From assembly GCA_945862315.1 (NCBI GenBank), contig CAMAXW010000033.1, positions 1 through 39,700 on the forward strand: a stretch of DNA of 39,700 bases, given 5' to 3'. The position numbers and the translations under genes were made by a program. Numbering within the stretch: position 1 is the stretch's first letter; the number at the start of each line of letters is the position of its first letter. Below, piece after piece: positions 35,974-39,700 of the stretch. This DNA is from Klebsiella pneumoniae (lineage in GTDB: Bacteria > Pseudomonadota > Gammaproteobacteria > Ga0077536). Under the pieces are notes generated by a model that worked only from the letters and a program-made list of their open reading frames with translations, was not told the DNA's origin and made no database searches.

Positions 35974-36846
35974 TCAGTCGAAAAGTTTGCCGCCAAAGCC
36001 GCCCAGGGCGAAAAATTTCTGGAGTTCCTCCAAGTCGCGGCGGGCGCTCGGCGGCAGGGCGGCGCGCAGGGTTTGTAGCGCTAATTTTTGCGCGTGCGGC
36101 AAGGGCTGGGTGGGCGAATGTGCCACCAACAGAAACGGCACTAAAAATGTTGTGTGGCAGGTGGCGTTGGGCAACGCTAGTCTCACGGCGGCGCTCAGTT
36201 CTGGGCGGGTGAAGGCGGCTGCGAGCGAAGCCCGGTATAGGGCGCTGAACGCATCCGGGGTGGGCGGGGCGTTGAGCTGGAGAAAAAACTTGACCGATTC
36301 GGCGCACTTTAGGCGGCAAAAGTCCTCAATGTAGAGCGCCGCATCGGGTGTGCTCACTCGCGCGATACTCTGCAGCGTGCGCGCCAGTGCCGCCACATCC
36401 GGCAGGTCGTGCAGCGCCATCGTGCAGATGACCGCCGCAACGCTGCCGTTCGGTACGCTATCGAGGGTGGTGATGTCATCTTGCCGCCAAGCCACATTGC
36501 CCAGTCCCAAGCGCTCGGCGTCGGCCGCCGCCTGCGCCAGCAGGCAGGCGCTACGGTCTACCCCGGTAAAATGAATAGCTGGGTTGAGTGCCGCCACCTG
36601 CAGCAACTGCACGCCACTGCCGCAGCCCAAATCCCAACAGTGCGGGCGCCCTTGCAGCACTTGGCAGATTCTGGCGCTGTGATACAGATAGCCAGCGGCC
36701 GTGCGGCCGTTTATTTGTCCACCTTCGCGCATGGCGGCCAGCACACCGGTGTCGCCCAGCAAGGTGGAGGGCGGCAGCTGGCGCGGTTGAACCTGGCGTG
36801 CCAGCAGCTCGCGCGCAAACATTTTGGCCATGGCGGCGCCAGACAC
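35974..36846 (-). CDS. class I SAM-dependent methyltransferase
   Basis: A 290-residue enzyme. SAM-binding motif I is WDLGCGSGVQLL (about 71-82), the acidic residue after it is in HFTGVDRSA, and motif II/III sequences are WRQDDITTL and ICTMALHDLPD. About 65 residues precede the core and about 100 follow it, the latter helical. The substrate is unknown. The start is GTG 36846, nine bases after the permease stop, with AGGGCGG upstream. It is the last gene of the minus-strand permease operon but sits face to face with the ligase/reductase genes. Confidence 0.85.
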   Translation of the reverse strand: MSGAAMAKMFARELLARQVQPRQLPPSTLLGDTGVLAAMREGGQINGRTAAGYLYHSARICQVLQGRPHCWDLGCGSGVQLLQVAALNPAIHFTGVDRSACLLAQAAADAERLGLGNVAWRQDDITTLDSVPNGSVAAVICTMALHDLPDVAALARTLQSIARVSTPDAALYIEDFCRLKCAESVKFFLQLNAPPTPDAFSALYRASLAAAFTRPELSAAVRLALPNATCHTTFLVPFLLVAHSPTQPLPHAQKLALQTLRAALPPSARRDLEELQKFFALGGFGGKLFD

Positions 36847-36855
36847 TCAGCCGCC

Positions 36856-38079
36856 CTAGATATTCTGACGCAGGGCGTCCACCACCGGCACCCGCGCCGC
36901 CCCGCGTGCCGCCAAGAACGATGACAGCACGCTAGCCCCCAAGCCAATGAGGAAAGATTGCGTCAACACCAAAGGCACCAAGCGGATATAAGCGGTATAG
37001 CCGGCGTTGGAGTTGGGTGGTGGCGGCATGGGAATGCCCACGGCGGAAATGCCTAAGGCCAAGGCCACGCCCAGCCCTAAGCCTAGGGTGGCGCCGATCA
37101 AACCCAACAGCGAATTTTCGATAATAATGAGCCAGGCAATATCCCGGCTGGTTTTGCCCAGCGCCTTGAGGGTGCCAAATTCCCCCACCCGCTCGTAGGC
37201 CGACATATTCACGCTGTTGGCCACACTCAGTAGCACCACCAGCAAGATAATGAATTGCAACACCCCGAACTGGCTTTCGTAGAGGTCTACCGTTTTGGCG
37301 TAGAAGTCATCGAGCTCAATCCATGTGCGCACGTCCATGGCGTCGCTTGCCAACACGCGGCGAACGTCCGTGGCGCTGGTCTGCGTGGTCAGGGTGTCGG
37401 CTAGCGACACCACAATGGTGTGCACCTCGCTGACGTTTACTAACTCCTGCGCGGCGGGCAGGGCCACGCGCACCGCGCGGGCGTCAAAATCTTTAGAGAA
37501 CGTCCGAAACACCCCCACAATTTCGAACTCCAGCGTGTTGAGCGCGCCATCTGGTGTGTTGGCCATCACGGTGACAAACGTCCCCACCTGCAGATTGAGG
37601 GATTTTGCCACGCCCTCACCGAGCAAAATCCCGTAGGCGTCTTTATCGGTGAGCGTGCGCCCTTCGATGAGGGTGAGATAGCTGCCGAGCTTCGCTTCTT
37701 TGGCCGGCTCCACGCCCTCACCCACAATGGGGAGGTCGGTTTTGGTGTTGTTGATCAGGCCAAAGAAGTTCAGCCGCACGAGGGTGTCGGTAACGCCGGG
37801 CACCGCCGCAATTTTGGCTTGAAGTTTTTCGGGCGCGGCAATCAGGTGGCCGTAGGGTTCGCGCGCAGCGTTGGCGGCGTAGCCCTGCGCGTTGACTTGC
37901 AGATGTCCCAGCTGCGAATGAATGGTCGCCTCGCGCAGCTGGATATAAATATCCTCCACAAAGCCACCCGACAAAATCAGCCCCACCACGCCAAACACGA
38001 TGGAGGCTAGCGTCATGCCGGTGCGGGCTTTCTGGCGGGCCAGATTCAGCAAAGCAAATTTGAGGTTCATGAATGCCAT
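36856..38079 (-). CDS. ABC transporter permease, MacB/LolC (FtsX-like) type
   Basis: A 407-residue inner-membrane permease. TM1 follows LLNLARQKARTGMTLAS, then a periplasmic MacB-core domain of about 230 residues (starting IHSQLGHLQV), then three C-terminal membrane helices of the FtsX domain with ERVGEFGTLKALG and a final cytoplasmic VVDALRQNI. It is a paralogue of the next upstream gene, sharing ISAVGIPMPP. The start is ATG 38079; ATG 38070 is also possible and the open frame goes to 38112. Such permeases extract lipids or lipoproteins, or drive periplasmic pumps, with an ATPase that is not encoded beside it. Confidence 0.9.
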   Translation of the reverse strand: MAFMNLKFALLNLARQKARTGMTLASIVFGVVGLILSGGFVEDIYIQLREATIHSQLGHLQVNAQGYAANAAREPYGHLIAAPEKLQAKIAAVPGVTDTLVRLNFFGLINNTKTDLPIVGEGVEPAKEAKLGSYLTLIEGRTLTDKDAYGILLGEGVAKSLNLQVGTFVTVMANTPDGALNTLEFEIVGVFRTFSKDFDARAVRVALPAAQELVNVSEVHTIVVSLADTLTTQTSATDVRRVLASDAMDVRTWIELDDFYAKTVDLYESQFGVLQFIILLVVLLSVANSVNMSAYERVGEFGTLKALGKTSRDIAWLIIIENSLLGLIGATLGLGLGVALALGISAVGIPMPPPPNSNAGYTAYIRLVPLVLTQSFLIGLGASVLSSFLAARGAARVPVVDALRQNI

Positions 38080-38089
38080 GGGGTACTCG

Positions 38090-39598
38090 CTAGCGCGCGC
38101 GCCGCAGCGCATCGACGATTTCTAAACGCGAGGCTTTCCATGCCGGATACAGGCTGGCCAGCACCGCGGAAATCACCGCCACCAGAAAACCATTGATCAC
38201 CAGTGTCCAGGTCACCAGAATGCTGGCCGTAAAGCCGGCATCCATGCCCGGCGCTGGCGGCATGGGAATGCCCACGGCCGAAATGAGTTGCGCCAACACA
38301 TAGCCCAGCGCAGCACCGCCCAGCCCCCCGATTAAACCAATCACCAAGCCTTCGCTGACAAACAGGCGCATGACGCTACGACGGCGAAAACCCACGGCCA
38401 TCAGGGTGCCAATTTCGCTGGTGCGCTCCATGACGCTCATGGCCAGCGTGTTGGAAATACTCATCACAATGATGACGGCGATGATGGTGCGTACAAAGTT
38501 CATTTGCTGGGAAAACAACGCCACCACCGCTTTATAAAAATCGGCGAGGTCTAGCCACGGCACAATTTGCAGTCCGCTGGGGGTAGGCGGGAGCAGCGCG
38601 CGCAGGGTGGCCACCATGGCGTCGGTGTGGGGGGTTTCGTCTAGCAGCACAATAAACTGATGCACGCCGTCGGCTTTGGCCAACTGGCGGGCAAGCGCAA
38701 TGGGCGCGCGCAGGGCCACTTCGTCGAAGGCCTGCACGGCGGTGTGGAAGACCCCGCGCACTTGGGCGTCAATGGCCGACACACTGCCGCCGTCCACGGT
38801 GGTCAGCAGCACCACGTTATCGCCGGCCTTAGCGCCCAAGCTCGCGGCCAAGCCTTTGCCGAGGATCACCCCGTTAGGGGCCGCGCTGCTGAGGGCTTCA
38901 CCGGCGTGGACGATGAGTTCTTTAGAGACCTCGGTTTCGGTTTCTGGCGCCACCCCTTCGCCCATAAAGCTGACGGTGGTTTCGCCTTTGGAAATAAGGC
39001 CAGAAAACGCCAGCCGCGGCGTGACGGCTTTGACATGGGGCAGGGCGCGCAGCTGGGCTAGGGGTACGGTGTTGTCGGCCATTAAATACTGATACGGATC
39101 GGCCACCCCGTTCTCGTAGTAGCCACGTTTGACAATTTGCACATGCCCGAGGCGCGAATGGATAGTGCTTTCGCGCTCGGCCCACTGCATCCATTCGGCA
39201 AAGCCACCCGCCAACACCAGCGCCACGACGCCGCAGCTAATGGCGGCCACGCCCAGCGCGGTGCGGCGGCGATGGCGGGCCAAATTACGCAGCGCTAAAG
39301 AAAATGTTTGGCCCAGCAGCGCCCGCGCTATCGCCGCCCCGCGCGGCTCGCCCGGCGCGCTAGTGGTGGTGGGGTTGGCGGTACTCAGTGTTGCTGCGCT
39401 GAGATCCTCCGCGTGCGGGGCCGCCGCCGGCACGTTGAGCTGGGCCGGGCTGGGTTGAATTTCGGGGGTGTCGCGCAGCCGTGCCAGCGCGTTGAACACC
39501 GTGCGGCATTGGGTACAGCGCAGCATGCCCATTGTCGTGCGGAGGGTTTCCGCGCTGAGCTGGCATACGGTGTTGCAGTCAGGGCATTGGGTAATCAT
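38090..39598 (-). CDS. zinc-ribbon/ABC permease fusion (MacB/LolC type)
   Basis: A 502-residue protein in two parts. Residues 1-40 form an MJ0042-type zinc ribbon (Cys5, Cys8, Cys28, Cys31; QCPDC ... RCTQCRTVFNAL). After an Ala/Pro/Thr linker of about 50 residues, a complete FtsX/MacB permease starts near residue 95 (LRNLARHRRRTALG), with periplasmic core (STIHSRLGHVQI) and C-terminal helices (ERTSEIGTLMAVGF). In relatives this zinc ribbon normally heads DUF3426 proteins rather than permeases. The ribbon lies on the cytoplasmic side. Both halves are in one uninterrupted frame. It leads the operon with the second permease 11 bases on. Confidence 0.9.
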   Translation of the reverse strand: MITQCPDCNTVCQLSAETLRTTMGMLRCTQCRTVFNALARLRDTPEIQPSPAQLNVPAAAPHAEDLSAATLSTANPTTTSAPGEPRGAAIARALLGQTFSLALRNLARHRRRTALGVAAISCGVVALVLAGGFAEWMQWAERESTIHSRLGHVQIVKRGYYENGVADPYQYLMADNTVPLAQLRALPHVKAVTPRLAFSGLISKGETTVSFMGEGVAPETETEVSKELIVHAGEALSSAAPNGVILGKGLAASLGAKAGDNVVLLTTVDGGSVSAIDAQVRGVFHTAVQAFDEVALRAPIALARQLAKADGVHQFIVLLDETPHTDAMVATLRALLPPTPSGLQIVPWLDLADFYKAVVALFSQQMNFVRTIIAVIIVMSISNTLAMSVMERTSEIGTLMAVGFRRRSVMRLFVSEGLVIGLIGGLGGAALGYVLAQLISAVGIPMPPAPGMDAGFTASILVTWTLVINGFLVAVISAVLASLYPAWKASRLEIVDALRRAR

Positions 39599-39675
39599 TA
39601 AAGGGCTGGCGCTGTGGGTGGGAGCAGCGTAGCACCGGTGCCGCAGCGCCTAAATAGGTGCGCGCCGCTGCGGGC

Positions 39676-39700
39676 AAAAAAAACCCCGCCGTAGCGGGGT
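39676..39700 (-). terminator. intrinsic terminator of a leftward gene beyond the right edge
   Basis: Read on the minus strand: ACCCCGC-TACG-GCGGGGT followed by eight Ts. The 7-bp stem reaches the last base of the window. It separates the permease operon from the minus-strand gene to the right. Confidence 0.85.

Overview
The window is GC-rich chromosomal DNA from a Beta- or Gammaproteobacterium. The evidence is the block tRNA-Val, thrS, infC, rpmI, rplT, pheS, pheT, ihfA, a MerR gene and tRNA-Pro, whose order is typical of those classes, together with uvrB, glmS and MscK/MscS-type channels. Three genes of the XrtA/PEP-CTERM (exosortase) surface-protein system place the organism among exopolysaccharide- or floc-forming environmental bacteria. 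I cannot name the genus from the sequence alone. I saw no insertion sequence, CRISPR array, rRNA or phage gene.

Layout. 1-381 (-) is the N-terminal part of a LolD/MacB-type ABC ATPase. 646-1473 is a small MscS channel. 1792-3225 is amtB, with a candidate sigma-54 promoter upstream and a strong terminator downstream. 3382-5590 holds a GT2 glycosyltransferase, a metallo-beta-lactamase-fold hydrolase and, convergent to them, a small secreted protein. 5713-9003 is a giant MscK-like channel. 9069-9144 is tRNA-Asn (-) with a clear promoter. 9345-11372 is uvrB. 11440-18971 is the translation block, in which infC begins at an AUC codon. 19191-21023 is glmS. 21189-23686 is an Hpt protein followed by a hybrid histidine kinase.

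23780-28480 is an XrtA/PEP-CTERM-associated set: a TIGR03013-type sugar transferase, the PrsK-type sensor kinase and an exosortase-associated acyltransferase. The exosortase itself and the PrsR regulator are not in the window.

28477-31792 is the most unusual part. A nucleotidyltransferase (-) is divergent from a gene for a Tat-signal, aspartate- and cysteine-containing secreted protein. That gene is followed by a PqqD-like (RRE-type) small protein and an HprK-related kinase with a four-base gene overlap. This resembles the uncharacterised 'HPr-rel-A' cassette. A good -24/-12 (sigma-54) promoter sits directly in front of the Tat protein gene, which would fit control by RpoN with PrsK/PrsR. I propose the Tat protein as the substrate or effector of this cassette.

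31869-36846 carries a PP-loop ATPase, an acyl/aryl-adenylating ligase and a thioester-reductase-like SDR in one direction and a class I methyltransferase in the other, which suggests a small biosynthetic pathway of unknown product. 36856-39598 (-) encodes two paralogous MacB/LolC-type permeases. The first has an MJ0042-type zinc ribbon fused to its N-terminus, and no ATPase gene lies next to them inside the window. The window ends in a terminator for a leftward transcript coming from beyond the right edge.
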